Part shown: positions 35,592 to 45,307 of the stretch, one piece after another
How positions within the stretch are numbered: the first letter of the stretch is position 1
Layout: each line of letters begins with the position of its first letter
Program-made: the position numbers and the translations under genes
Origin: JANELJ01 sp024511395
GTDB taxonomy: Bacteria; Pseudomonadota; Gammaproteobacteria; GRL18
Length of the DNA: 64,000 nt
Assembly (NCBI GenBank): GCA_963681975.1
Contig: OY820613.1
Coordinates: 2,790,001-2,854,000, forward strand
Reading direction: 5' to 3'
Notes under the pieces: generated by a model
Seen by the model: the letters and a program-made list of their open reading frames with translations, nothing else
Databases searched by the model: none
What the model was told of the DNA's origin: nothing

Positions 35592-37568
35592 TTGGCGGGA
35601 AAAACCACCGGCAATACCCTGTACCTGTGTGAGAAACCCTCTCAGGGCCGTGATATTGCCGCCTTTCTGGGTGCTCATCAGCGCCGCAACGGCTACATGC
35701 AGGGACAGGGCATACTGGTGTCCTGGTGTATCGGTCACCTTCTGGAACTGGCACCCCCGGATGCTTATGATAAGCGCTATAAACGCTGGGCCTTAAATGA
35801 CCTGCCCATAATTCCTCAGCAGTGGAAGCTGGAAACTAAAAAATCCACCGCTAAACAACTCACGGTGTTAAAAAGCCTGTTAAAACAATGTCAGGCCGTA
35901 GTAATTGCCACCGATGCGGATCGGGAAGGTGAAACCATTGCCCGGGAAGTGCTGGACTATCTGCATTATAACGGTGATATACAGCGCTTATGGCTGTCGG
36001 CTCTAGACAAGATCAGCATACAGAGAGCCTTTAACCATCTTAAAAGCAACCAGGATACCCTGCCCCTGTATCGATCCGGCCTGGCCCGCAGTCGGGCAGA
36101 CTGGCTTGTCGGTATGAACCTGACCCGGGCGTTTACACTTAAGGCCAATAATCGTCAGGTACTTTCTGTGGGGCGGGTTCAGACACCCACCCTGGCACTA
36201 GTGGTAAAACGGGATCGGGAGATCAGTCAGTTTATACAGCAAACCTATTATGATGTGGAGGCTTTTTTCCAGGCCGGTGACGGAGTATTAAAAACTCAGT
36301 GGCTGTTTGATCCCAAATGTAAAACCCACTGTTTTGATAAAGCCGTCGCCGAGGCTCTGATACAACGTTGTGAAAATCAGCACGGTCAGGTCAGCAAGGC
36401 TCAGACCCAGCGTAAAAAACAGCCTCCGCCGCTGCTGTATAATCTTTCCGGCCTGCAGCAGGAGGCCTCCCGACGCTGGGGCTATGGTGCCCAGGAGGTA
36501 TTGAATATTGCCCAAGCGCTTTATGAAACGCACAAACTCACCAGTTATCCGAGAAGCGACTGTGAATACCTGCCCCTAAGCCAGTTTAAAGATATATCCT
36601 CTGTATTACAGGCTATGTGCAAAACCGATCCTACCATCTGTGAGCTGATTGCACAGGCCGAACAGCAACAGCAGTCCCGGGTCTGGAATGATAAAAAAAT
36701 TACCGCTCATCATGCCATTATTCCCACTCAGGCCACCACCCCTGTCAGCCGCCTGAATGACCGCAAAAAGAATATTTATGATTTAATCCGTCGTCGCTAT
36801 CTGGCTCAGTTTTTTCCGGATTTTGAATATGACCAGAGTATTATTATCGTCAGTATCGGCCAGGATCAGTTTAAGGCCAGTGGTAATATCACACGGATTA
36901 CTGGCTGGAAAGCGGTGATCAGAGAGACTTATAATAACCAGGACAAAGAGCAGCAACTGCCCGCCGTATCCAGGGGAGAATCTCTGCTATGCAGTCAACT
37001 GGAACTAAAGAAAAAACAGACCAAACCACCCAGACACTATACCGAAGGCACCTTGATCCGTGCCATGGAAACCATCGGCAGTCAGGTCACTGACAAGGTC
37101 ATGAAAAAAATTCTGCGTGAGACGACCGGTCTGGGTACCCAGGCCACCCGTGCCAATATTATTCAGATCCTGTTGCAGCGAAAGTTTATTCAAAAGGATA
37201 AAAAACTTATTAAAGCCACGGAACTGGGCTTTAAGCTAATTGATTCAGTCCCTGAAAGCATTAAGGATCCGCTGTTAACCGCACAGTGGGAACAGCAGTT
37301 AGAGGATCTGGCCAATAACCGGGAAGATAATATTGAAGGCTTTTTACAGCAGCAGATTGATCTGCTTAATAGTATTCTCCGTCAGTTAAAGCAGGGCGGG
37401 CAATCACCCAAACTCTCTGCATCAGTAAAATACCAGAGCTGCTCAGTCTGCCCGCAATGTGGTAAACCACTGGAGATCCGCAAAGCAGTTAAGGGCAAAC
37501 GCATTGGCCAGAATTATATCGGCTGCAGTGGCTTTCCAAACTGCCGGTTTTTTTCCTGGGATATATAA
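35592..37568 (+). CDS. topB: DNA topoisomerase III
   Basis: A 658-residue type IA topoisomerase that relaxes and decatenates DNA. A TTG start is chosen at 35592 with GGAG just upstream. The protein reads TLYLCEKPSQGRDIAAFLG (Toprim start), ATDADREGETIAREVLDY (Toprim acidic motif) and SYPRSDCEYLP with the catalytic Tyr. The C-terminus has a zinc-ribbon CPQCGKPLEIRKAV...CSGFPNCRFF. The gene is intact and convergent with pyk, leaving only 7 bp between the stops. Confidence 0.94.
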   Translation: MAGKTTGNTLYLCEKPSQGRDIAAFLGAHQRRNGYMQGQGILVSWCIGHLLELAPPDAYDKRYKRWALNDLPIIPQQWKLETKKSTAKQLTVLKSLLKQCQAVVIATDADREGETIAREVLDYLHYNGDIQRLWLSALDKISIQRAFNHLKSNQDTLPLYRSGLARSRADWLVGMNLTRAFTLKANNRQVLSVGRVQTPTLALVVKRDREISQFIQQTYYDVEAFFQAGDGVLKTQWLFDPKCKTHCFDKAVAEALIQRCENQHGQVSKAQTQRKKQPPPLLYNLSGLQQEASRRWGYGAQEVLNIAQALYETHKLTSYPRSDCEYLPLSQFKDISSVLQAMCKTDPTICELIAQAEQQQQSRVWNDKKITAHHAIIPTQATTPVSRLNDRKKNIYDLIRRRYLAQFFPDFEYDQSIIIVSIGQDQFKASGNITRITGWKAVIRETYNNQDKEQQLPAVSRGESLLCSQLELKKKQTKPPRHYTEGTLIRAMETIGSQVTDKVMKKILRETTGLGTQATRANIIQILLQRKFIQKDKKLIKATELGFKLIDSVPESIKDPLLTAQWEQQLEDLANNREDNIEGFLQQQIDLLNSILRQLKQGGQSPKLSASVKYQSCSVCPQCGKPLEIRKAVKGKRIGQNYIGCSGFPNCRFFSWDI

Positions 37569-37575
37569 TACTAGC

Positions 37576-39027
37576 TTATGGTACTGTTAAAACACGTACC
37601 ATATTAGTACCACCGGCTTCCTGTCCCGGGCCGGCGGTGACGACAATAATGTCCTTGGACTTGATAAAGCCGCAGCGTTTGCCTTCTTCCAGAGCATAAT
37701 CCAGTTTTTCGTTGTTATTGCCACCTTCCTTGTACAGAATGGAATACACCCCCCAGTTCATGGCTGAGCGCAGTACAACGGATTCAGTACAGGTTACCGC
37801 CAGAATTAAGGATTCAGGGCGATATTTGGAGATTTGCCGAGAGGTAAAGCCCGATTCAGTCAGGCTGATAATGGCGACTGCTTTTAAATGGTTGGCCATG
37901 GTGATGGCCGCCTGGCTGACGGCTTCGGTCACTACATTACTGTTATGAGGGCGGATACTCTGCAGATAACCGAACTCCGCCAGTGATGCCTCGGCACGCT
38001 CTGCCAGTAGGGCCATCATTTTAACGGCTTCTACCGGGTATCGGCCCATGGCGGTTTCACCGGACAACATAATAGCAGAGCTGCCGTCAAGAATGGCATT
38101 GGCCACATCACTGGCTTCTGCACGGGTGGGTTTGGGATTATTTTCCATAGAGGCCAGCATTTCGGTGGCTACAATAACCGGTTTACCACTGGTTACTGTG
38201 GACTGAATAATACGCTTCTGCATTCCGGGCACATCAGCTAGGGGTAACTCCACACCCAGATCACCACGGGCCACCATGGTACCGTCTGCCACCGCCACAA
38301 TAGCGCTTAGATTTTCTATACCGGCCTTGTTTTCTATCTTGGCAATAACCGGAATACTGACCCCTTTATCTTCCAGAATGGAACGTATTTTTATAACATC
38401 ATCGGCAGTCTGGACAAAAGAAGCGGCGATATATTCCACATTATTTTCAGCGGCAAAACTGAGTTCTTTTAAAATTTCTTTCTGGTTTTCCGGGCTGACA
38501 GCGCTCATTTCCAGCTGGGTTTCCGGCAGGTTGACGCTTTTATTTTCTCTAAGCAGGCCGCCATGAATGACCTGGCAATGCACTTCACCACCATGAGTCT
38601 GTTCAATTTTGGTCACCGCCAGTTCAATTGCACCGTCATTAAGCAGAATATGAGTGCCTTCCTTAACTTCATTATGCAGATTATTATAGTTAACGGATAC
38701 GCCCTGCTCATTACCCTCTCTGGCATAGGAGTACAGAATAAAATTCTCACCGGCAGTTAATTCAACGCTAGAACCCGCCAGTTTTCCAGTGCGGATTTCG
38801 ATACCCTTGGTGTCTGCCATAATGGCAATATGCTGACCCATTTCCCGGGCTACCCGGCGTATCATCTCCAGCCGTTTCTGCTGGGTTTCATCCACACCAA
38901 AGGACATATTCAGGCGGGCAACATTCATACCCGCATTAATCATCTGTTTCAGTATTTCGGGGGAATCACTGGCAGGACCAATGGTGGCAACAATTTTGGT
39001 TTTACGTAGGGCTGGGGCATTACTCAT
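37576..39027 (-). CDS. pyk: Pyruvate kinase
   Basis: A 483-residue pyruvate kinase, phosphoenolpyruvate + ADP to pyruvate + ATP. KTKIVATIGPASDSPE starts the barrel. AKIENKAGIENL supplies the catalytic Lys-Glu pair and MVARGDLGVELPL the metal site. SSAIMLSGETAMGRYPVEAV closes the active site. The C-terminal regulatory domain is complete. Glycolysis is therefore intact at this step. Single-gene unit by spacing. Confidence 0.95.
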   Translation of the reverse strand: MSNAPALRKTKIVATIGPASDSPEILKQMINAGMNVARLNMSFGVDETQQKRLEMIRRVAREMGQHIAIMADTKGIEIRTGKLAGSSVELTAGENFILYSYAREGNEQGVSVNYNNLHNEVKEGTHILLNDGAIELAVTKIEQTHGGEVHCQVIHGGLLRENKSVNLPETQLEMSAVSPENQKEILKELSFAAENNVEYIAASFVQTADDVIKIRSILEDKGVSIPVIAKIENKAGIENLSAIVAVADGTMVARGDLGVELPLADVPGMQKRIIQSTVTSGKPVIVATEMLASMENNPKPTRAEASDVANAILDGSSAIMLSGETAMGRYPVEAVKMMALLAERAEASLAEFGYLQSIRPHNSNVVTEAVSQAAITMANHLKAVAIISLTESGFTSRQISKYRPESLILAVTCTESVVLRSAMNWGVYSILYKEGGNNNEKLDYALEEGKRCGFIKSKDIIVVTAGPGQEAGGTNMVRVLTVP

Positions 39028-39157
39028 AATTAATTCTTTATAGTCAGATAAAAAATGGCTGGATGAAAAGAGGACATATTGTACCTGAATTGCAGATTTT
39101 TTTCATCTCAGCACTTATCATATCATAGCTGAAGACTAAGCCTGTTACTAGACATCT

Positions 39158-39352
39158 TTACGTTGTTGTAATATCCTCTGTCATGGGTTTATGGATCAGA
39201 TAACCCTGTATATTTTCGCATTGTTCGGCCAGCAGAAAAGTCTGCTGTTCTTCGGTTTCTACGCCTTCCGCTATAACCTCCAGATCATAAATCGGTCATA
39301 GTTTTTTGGATTACTATCAAGAATAATGGCTATCAGGCAAGTTGTCTATGTA
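39158..39352 (-). pseudogene. C-terminal fragment of an EAL-domain phosphodiesterase
   Basis: DLEVIAEGVETEEQQTFLLA followed by CENIQGYLIHKPM and a TAA stop at 39158-39160 is the C-terminus of an EAL (cyclic di-GMP phosphodiesterase) domain. Upstream of about 39295 the frame is lost, and a mini IS derivative begins at 39353. Nothing else of the gene is visible. Confidence 0.85.
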
Positions 39353-39398
39353 GTCCACCCTGAATAAAACATATAGCATTGATTTATTCAGGTCGGAC
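39353..39398. mobile_element. 46-bp derivative of the IS5-type element
   Basis: The left end GTCCACCCTGAATAAAAC and the right end, read inward, GTCCGACCTGAATAAATC are both IRL-type termini in inverted orientation. The flanks TATGTA and TACATA are inverted, not direct repeats. It is best read as the scar of a recombination between two oppositely oriented IS copies, or a deletion to two IRLs. Confidence 0.8.
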
Positions 39399-40437
39399 TA
39401 CATATAAATCGTTTCAGAATCGTCGCAATTAAACTGCTCCAAACCAAAGCTTCCATCAATGCGCAATTACTGGTTTGGAACACCTGCAAGTTATTATGTG
39501 ACTTACACTCTTTAAATAACAACTCAATCTGCCAATGTAAACGATATAACTGACTGATTTGTGTCGCTGAAAACTGTTCTGCATTCAGATTTGTAACTAA
39601 AAATGTATGCCTTTTTTCTTTGGGGCTCCAGATTGCAATAAGCCTTGTTTCTCTGCCATCAATCTCCACAATCATATCAATTAATTGTCGTTTTGGCAGA
39701 GATTTTACCAAATCAGACAATGGTTTAGTTCTTTTGTTAACGACTTGCCCATCTTCTCTGGTGGCTCGGTGAACCGCTATCCTGGAAAATCTCATTGCCC
39801 GTAAAATATAATACCCTCCATGGTCATCTGTTTCATTAATCAGTTGGCCTGAATAGTAGCCACGGTCACCTGATAATAACTGATTTTCCAGTTCATGAAC
39901 GTCTGGTAACTCTGCTCGTTCTGAAAAACTATCCGGTGTCAGTGTGCTTTTTTCTATGCCTCTGGTTTTTAAGTCGTAGGTGACATGCAATTCTACGGCT
40001 GCCGGACTAATTGCTGTAAATCGCCCGGGATAATTCTTTTTCAGTGCCTTATGGATAGCAAATGAACTGCCATCCCGGATAAGTAATTTATCAAAACTGG
40101 CCAGAACAGGATGATTACATTTCAGTTTTGTATTTACCCGGTGATTAAAAACTTTATCTGCAACATCTCTCATCAATTGCGCAAATTCAGGCTTGGCTAG
40201 TTGATTATGAAAGGGCTTATAACGGACATTTTTATTCGTTAACTGGTTAAAGTAACGATGAATTTCCGAAAAATGCCTTGTCTCTTTATCACCCATAGCC
40301 GTAATCATACTCACTATTAGCTGAAAAGGGGGTATCTGTCTTAATCGTTGGGAAAAACCTATGCTTTTGCCCGGTTTATTAAGTTTCTTTTCACTCAATA
40401 CGACTTTTAGTTTTTTTGATAATGTGGTTCTTTTCAT
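39388..40437 (-). CDS. IS4-family transposase, 3' end replaced
   Basis: 349 residues of an IS4-group DDE transposase: FDKLLIRDGSSFAIH holds the first Asp, LLSGDRGYYSGQL the second, and YRLHWQIELLFKECK the Y-(2)-H-(3)-E-(6)-K signature with the Glu. The last residues (CSPT) and the stop are encoded by the adjoining IS5-type end, so the natural C-terminus is lost. All catalytic residues remain. Confidence 0.88.
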   Translation of the reverse strand: MKRTTLSKKLKVVLSEKKLNKPGKSIGFSQRLRQIPPFQLIVSMITAMGDKETRHFSEIHRYFNQLTNKNVRYKPFHNQLAKPEFAQLMRDVADKVFNHRVNTKLKCNHPVLASFDKLLIRDGSSFAIHKALKKNYPGRFTAISPAAVELHVTYDLKTRGIEKSTLTPDSFSERAELPDVHELENQLLSGDRGYYSGQLINETDDHGGYYILRAMRFSRIAVHRATREDGQVVNKRTKPLSDLVKSLPKRQLIDMIVEIDGRETRLIAIWSPKEKRHTFLVTNLNAEQFSATQISQLYRLHWQIELLFKECKSHNNLQVFQTSNCALMEALVWSSLIATILKRFICSPT

Positions 40438-40439
40438 TT

Positions 40440-40501
40440 GAAGCCAATTTGATGATAAATAATTGCCTGAATAACAACTATTTGATCATCAAATTGGCTT
40501 C
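40440..40501. repeat. Inverted repeat upstream of the IS4-type transposase
   Basis: GAAGCCAATTTGATGAT at 40440-40456 is repeated inverted at 40485-40501 with a 28-bp loop. It abuts the transposase start codon and is probably the end of the IS4-type element, forming a hairpin that could repress it. No target duplication was identified. Confidence 0.6.
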
Positions 40502-40533
40502 ATTTTAACTCCTAAAGATCATACCTATGTACT

Positions 40534-40573
40534 GCTCTTAAGTCCCCCTTCTTCAGAAGGGGGACTTAAGAGC
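40534..40573. repeat. 40-bp perfect palindrome
   Basis: Two 19-bp arms GCTCTTAAGTCCCCCTTCT and complement surround TC. There is no T-run on either strand, so it is not a standard terminator. It lies between the IS4-type element and the SNF2 gene 3' end. Confidence 0.8.
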
Positions 40574-40631
40574 TTAATAAAAGGATGGAAACTAATTAGA
40601 ATCAGAATAAAAATAATATTTCGCTCACAAA

Positions 40632-43600
40632 TCAGCTTAAAGGATTTAGCAATTCAGCCAGATCCTCCTGGGATAATTTAGGTGCTGCATCGGCTGACTG
40701 TTGTTCTCCATGTTCGGTTTTCTTTTTGTCTTTATACAGGGCGTCAGCAAGTGCCTGTTTGTTCTGCTGCATCAGCAGGATTTTTTCTTCTACCGTTTCT
40801 TCGGTTAATAACTTATACACAAATACCAGCTTATCCTGACCGATACGGTAGGCACGGTCGGTGGCCTGGCGTTCTACCGCCGGGTTCCACCAGGGGTCAT
40901 AATGGATCACAGTATCCGCAGCCGTCAGGTTAAGTCCGACACCGCCGGCTTTAAGACTGATTAAGAAGACCTGAACCTTACCTTCCTGAAACTCCATAAT
41001 GACATCATCACGGTTACGGGTAGAGCCGGTCAGCATGGTATACGGGATAGCAGCCTTAGTCAGTTCTGTTCAATAATTTCCAGCATTTTAACAAACTGGG
41101 AAAAAATCAGGATCCTGCGCCCTTCTTCCACCATCTCCGGAACCATTTCCATCAACATCTCCAGCTTGGCGGATACCTGTACATTTTTAGCGGCCGTTAA
41201 GGACAGTAAACGTGGATCACAACACACCTGACGCAGTTTTAACAGGGCATCCAGGATCATGATCTGACTGCGGGCAAAACCTTTTTTGCTGATTTCATCC
41301 TGTACTTTTTTATCCATGGCCAGACGCACTGTTTCATACAGATCACGCTGTTTTCCGGTTAAGGGAATGGTACGGATCATTTCAGTTTTTTCCGGCAGCT
41401 CCGTGACCACCATTTCCTTGGTACGACGCAGCATAAAAGGTTTAATGCGTTTATGCAGCTGCAGCTGACGATCCGTGTCACCCTGTTTTTCTATGGGACT
41501 GCGAAACAGGCGAGTAAAGCGCTCCTGGGTACCCAGAAAACCGGGCATTAGAAAATGAAACAGGGACCAGAGTTCACCCAGGTGATTTTCCATGGGTGTA
41601 CCGGTCAGGCACAGACGATGGTCTGATTTAAGCTGAAAAATAATCTGGGAGGTTTTAGAACGGGCGTTTTTAATATTCTGCGATTCATCCAGAATCACAT
41701 AATTATAGCGCTGTTCCAGGTGAGTGTCCTTGTCACGCAGCACCAGAGAATAAGTGGTCAGGACTATATCATATTGAATGATGTGCTCGAAATTCTCCTG
41801 CCGCTGAGAGCCATGTAAAACCAGAACCCTAAGCTGTGGCACAAAACATTCAGCCTCACGCTTCCAGTTACCCATCAGGCTGGTGGGCGCTACCACCAGG
41901 GTAGGTAAATGTTGCTGATCTGGTTTCTGCTGCTGTTTCAGATACAGCAGCCAAGCCAGAGCCTGAACGGTTTTTCCCAGACCCATATCATCGGCCAGAA
42001 TACCGTTAAACTGGTATTCATGTAAAAAATTCAGCCAGGCAAGCCCATGCATCTGATAATCACGCAGTTCAGTCTTTAATCCTTCCGGTGCGGCTATAGC
42101 TTCAATGCCTTTAAAGTTCTGCAGTTTTTTACTCAGCTGCTGTAATTCAGCCGCCCCTTTCCAGTGCATGGCTGGATCATTGAGCAGCTCGGCAAACTGC
42201 ATACCCTGCTGACGATTAAGTACCAGCTTACACGAGGTATTTAATGCCTGAGAATCATACAGCTCTACCAGGGTATCATAGATACCCATAACCCGTTGGG
42301 CCGGCAGTTTAAACCAGCGGGGACGTTCATTTTTATCCACAACAGGCAAAATAATCTGTTCACGAGCCAGTATTTTCTGGCGTAACTGCTGCGGATCTTT
42401 TTCCTCCACCAGCAATTCCACCAGTGCCGGCAGCAGGTTAATGGTCTGACCGTTAACTTCTATACCCAAAGTCATTTCAAACCAGTCATTGGCACTATCC
42501 TGTTCAATTTCACCGTACCATTCGTCGGCTTCATCAACCTGCAGATAAAAACTGTCATCCACTTCAAACTGCCAGCCCTGTTCCCTGAGCAGTGGTATGA
42601 TCTGCTGCTGAAACTCATCCCACAACCAGACTGAGTCATTAAGCGAATCTGCCAGCATAAGCAGCTCCAGATGATTAAAGTTCTGAAGGCCGGCACTGTC
42701 CGCAGAAACAAATTCACAGTCTTTTAACAGGGCCAAGCATTGCTGCTCAAAGTCCAGGTCCCGCTCAATAATAAAGCGTTGCTGTTGTTCAAGAATACCA
42801 ACGCTGCGGTAGAAATGATCAGGCTTGATAATATGACCTTCATAATTAAAGCGCAGGCTCAGCAGATGAATCCTGTGATTATCCAGCTCAACACTGTGCA
42901 GACGGGCATCGGCTATTGGCTGTGCCTTAATATGAACGGTTTCTATGTCCGCTTTAGCCGGCATGGGCACTTCATTGTCCGGCCATGTCTCAATTAGCTG
43001 GCTGGAAACTTTTTCTGCCATTTTCTTAGGGACAGGAGGTGCATTTAATATTTTCTGTACCTGCTGTCGGTTTAAAGCGGGGTGTTCAAGCAGACCAAGA
43101 CTGTTATTTTCTGTGTCTACATAATAAAAATGTTTGAGTAAAAACAGCTCCTGTGCCTGCGGTACAATATCAACCTTTAACTGATAGTTATCATCCTCTA
43201 ACTGCCACTCAATCTGCAGTTGCCTGGGCGACTCCCATCTGAGAGCCTGACTTTTTTCATGACCAGACCAGAAGCAGCGCTGATTAGCCATTAGCTTTTC
43301 CAGCGCCAGTTCACCTATGTCCCCTTTTAGAGGATAAATATTCTGACGATGCCGATAACCCCTACTGGCCATACTATAAAGCAAACCGGCAATATCAATA
43401 TCCTGATTATTATGCTCGAAATTAAGATACTGAGCGTATTCATCGGTCAGTTCTTCTACACTCTGCGCCCGCGCCTTGCCATAACCACCTCGTTTAAGTC
43501 TGCGGGCAATTACAGTTTCCACTTCCAGTCCCAGCTCAGTCTGGGCAGGTTTTAGCCAATACAGTAAAACATTATTATAACCAGGTTCAGCACCAGCAAA

Positions 43601-44056
43601 AGTGCCCTGTACCGAATCCTTGCCTGACTCACTGTTCAGACTATTCAGCCAGATTTTAACTTCCAGCTCTTTAATACGCTTCTGTTTTTCCAGAGTCAGT
43701 GCATCGGGTTGTTCCGACACCAGAGCGCCGGCGCGGGCAAATTGAAACAGGGTCGCTACAGCATGTTTACAGCGAAACCCGACCGGACAGTCACATTCAC
43801 CGATAACTGCAATAAAACTCTGCTTAATTTTTATGGCTACTTCAGTATGGTAACAATAACTACCACTGCCCATTACTTCAGAGAATATATAGACTTCTTT
43901 CTGGCTCTCAGTTTCAACATCAATGATTTCCACCCGATCCTGTTCAAAATATTCAATACCGCGTTTAAGTGTCGCAGCACTGAATGCATTGGTAAGGGTA
44001 GTTTCATCAATACTGATAGCGGCCAGCATCTCCAGATATTGTGTTTTAATATTCAA
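40632..44056 (-). pseudogene. SNF2-family helicase with SWIM zinc finger, frameshifted
   Basis: The 998-residue first frame contains the SWIM domain (CDCPVGFRCKHAVATLFQF, about residues 89-107), Walker A DDMGLGKTVQ, DESQ box DESQNIKN and TGTPMENHLGELWSLF. It ends at LEIIEQN. The helicase C-terminal lobe (MLTGSTRNRDDVIMEF, then VIHYDPWWNPAVERQATDR) continues in another frame. Inserting one G at about 41063 would fuse them as EIIEQELTKAAIPYTMLTG. Motif V/VI are therefore out of frame and the enzyme is probably inactive, barring a sequencing error. Confidence 0.87.
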
Positions 44057-44076
44057 AGGTGTATCCAGCCTGTGAG

Positions 44077-45279
44077 TTATTGTATAGTTGAACTGCCAAC
44101 GGGCTGATCTTCCGAGTTCGCCTCATCAGGCTGGTGCTGAACCGGCGGCAGCATTTTCCCGCCAAAGTTGGTATAAAAACGCCAGTCCATAAAATTGGGG
44201 ATATGTTTATAGGTTTTGGTAATAATAAACTCCAGCACACTTTTAAGGCGATACACATGAGCCACCGAGTCAATACGAATAATCTCCTTACCCTCTTCAT
44301 CAAAGCCAATCAGGGTAGGCGCATAAAACAAGTTTAGCTGTTCTGCCCATTGTTTAGCCGTAAGATGCTGACCATCTGGAGTGATCACCGGGGTATCTGA
44401 ATTCATATCCAGCTGCACCACTTCAAATTTTTCCAGCAGTTTTCTGGTCGGTTCATATTCCATGGGCTCGGAATGCAATACGTCACAGGCATGACAGTCG
44501 GTTTGTTCAAAAAACACCAGCAGCGGTTCCTCAGCTTTAAAATGGGAACGATCCAGTGCATAAGGCGGAGACATAAAGAAATCTTCATGATTCATTTCTG
44601 AAACTTCAAACTTCGGCGGCGGATTGGCACGGGTCATATAAGCACGAAAAGTTTCTTCCCTGTAATAACCTTCCACAACATATTCCATGGCAGCACGGAA
44701 TTTATAAGGGGGATAATAGCCGCGCAGCATCAGGGCTTTTTTACCCTGAGTATCGTAATAAATCAAGGTAGGCGTAAAATTGGCCTTTTCCCGAATAGCG
44801 TACTCCCGTTCGGTCATGGTTTGTCCGTCCGGTGTTATAACTTCATTACTACCCCATATATTAATGGCAATGACATCAAAATTTTTACGGGTATACGTTT
44901 CTATGTCTTTCTGACCAAAGTCCTTGTCTATCAGCATCTTGCAGTAAGCACAATGCTTCTGACCAAAATAAACAATAATATCTTTCTTCCCGTCCGCTGC
45001 TGCCTCGTTGATATCTTCCGGTAATTCCAAAAAACTCTTTTTAAACCAGTCCGGATAGACGATTTCCGGTACTACCGGACTGTCATCAAAACTGTTTTCG
45101 AATTTATCGTCCCAGTCCGAATCCCAGTCATCATCTTCGGCACTGGAATCTTCTTGGGTATCTGTATTAGTGACACCTGCTGCAGAACTGTCTAAGGTAT
45201 CATTTTTTTCCTGTGCCCAGACTGTAGCAGTAGAACTGAAAAACACAAGAATAGTTATTATTTTAAGTAGCTTTTTCAT
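44077..45279 (-). CDS. Exported protein with two thioredoxin-like domains (SoxW-like)
   Basis: A 400-residue periplasmic protein. Signal peptide MKKLLKIITILVFFSSTATV ends near AQE, followed by an acidic linker with DDDWDSDWDDKFENSFDD. Two thioredoxin folds follow: the first with FGQKHCAYCKMLIDKDF (about residue 110), the second with FEQTDCHACDVLH (about 265). Both share the ITPDGQ and PTLI elements, so they arose by duplication. This resembles SoxW-type thioredoxins linked to sulfur oxidation or cytochrome maturation, but a tandem form in one protein is unusual. IS copy 8 ends 28 bp upstream in the same direction and has displaced the native promoter. Confidence 0.8.
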   Translation of the reverse strand: MKKLLKIITILVFFSSTATVWAQEKNDTLDSSAAGVTNTDTQEDSSAEDDDWDSDWDDKFENSFDDSPVVPEIVYPDWFKKSFLELPEDINEAAADGKKDIIVYFGQKHCAYCKMLIDKDFGQKDIETYTRKNFDVIAINIWGSNEVITPDGQTMTEREYAIREKANFTPTLIYYDTQGKKALMLRGYYPPYKFRAAMEYVVEGYYREETFRAYMTRANPPPKFEVSEMNHEDFFMSPPYALDRSHFKAEEPLLVFFEQTDCHACDVLHSEPMEYEPTRKLLEKFEVVQLDMNSDTPVITPDGQHLTAKQWAEQLNLFYAPTLIGFDEEGKEIIRIDSVAHVYRLKSVLEFIITKTYKHIPNFMDWRFYTNFGGKMLPPVQHQPDEANSEDQPVGSSTIQ

Positions 45280-45307
45280 TTAAACCTGCCCAGCACCACG
45301 GTATTTA

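Noticed and set aside
41036..41064. Programmed frameshift in the SNF2 gene
   Set aside because: There is no slippery heptamer or downstream structure at the junction, and the family is not known for frameshifting. A one-base deletion is simpler.
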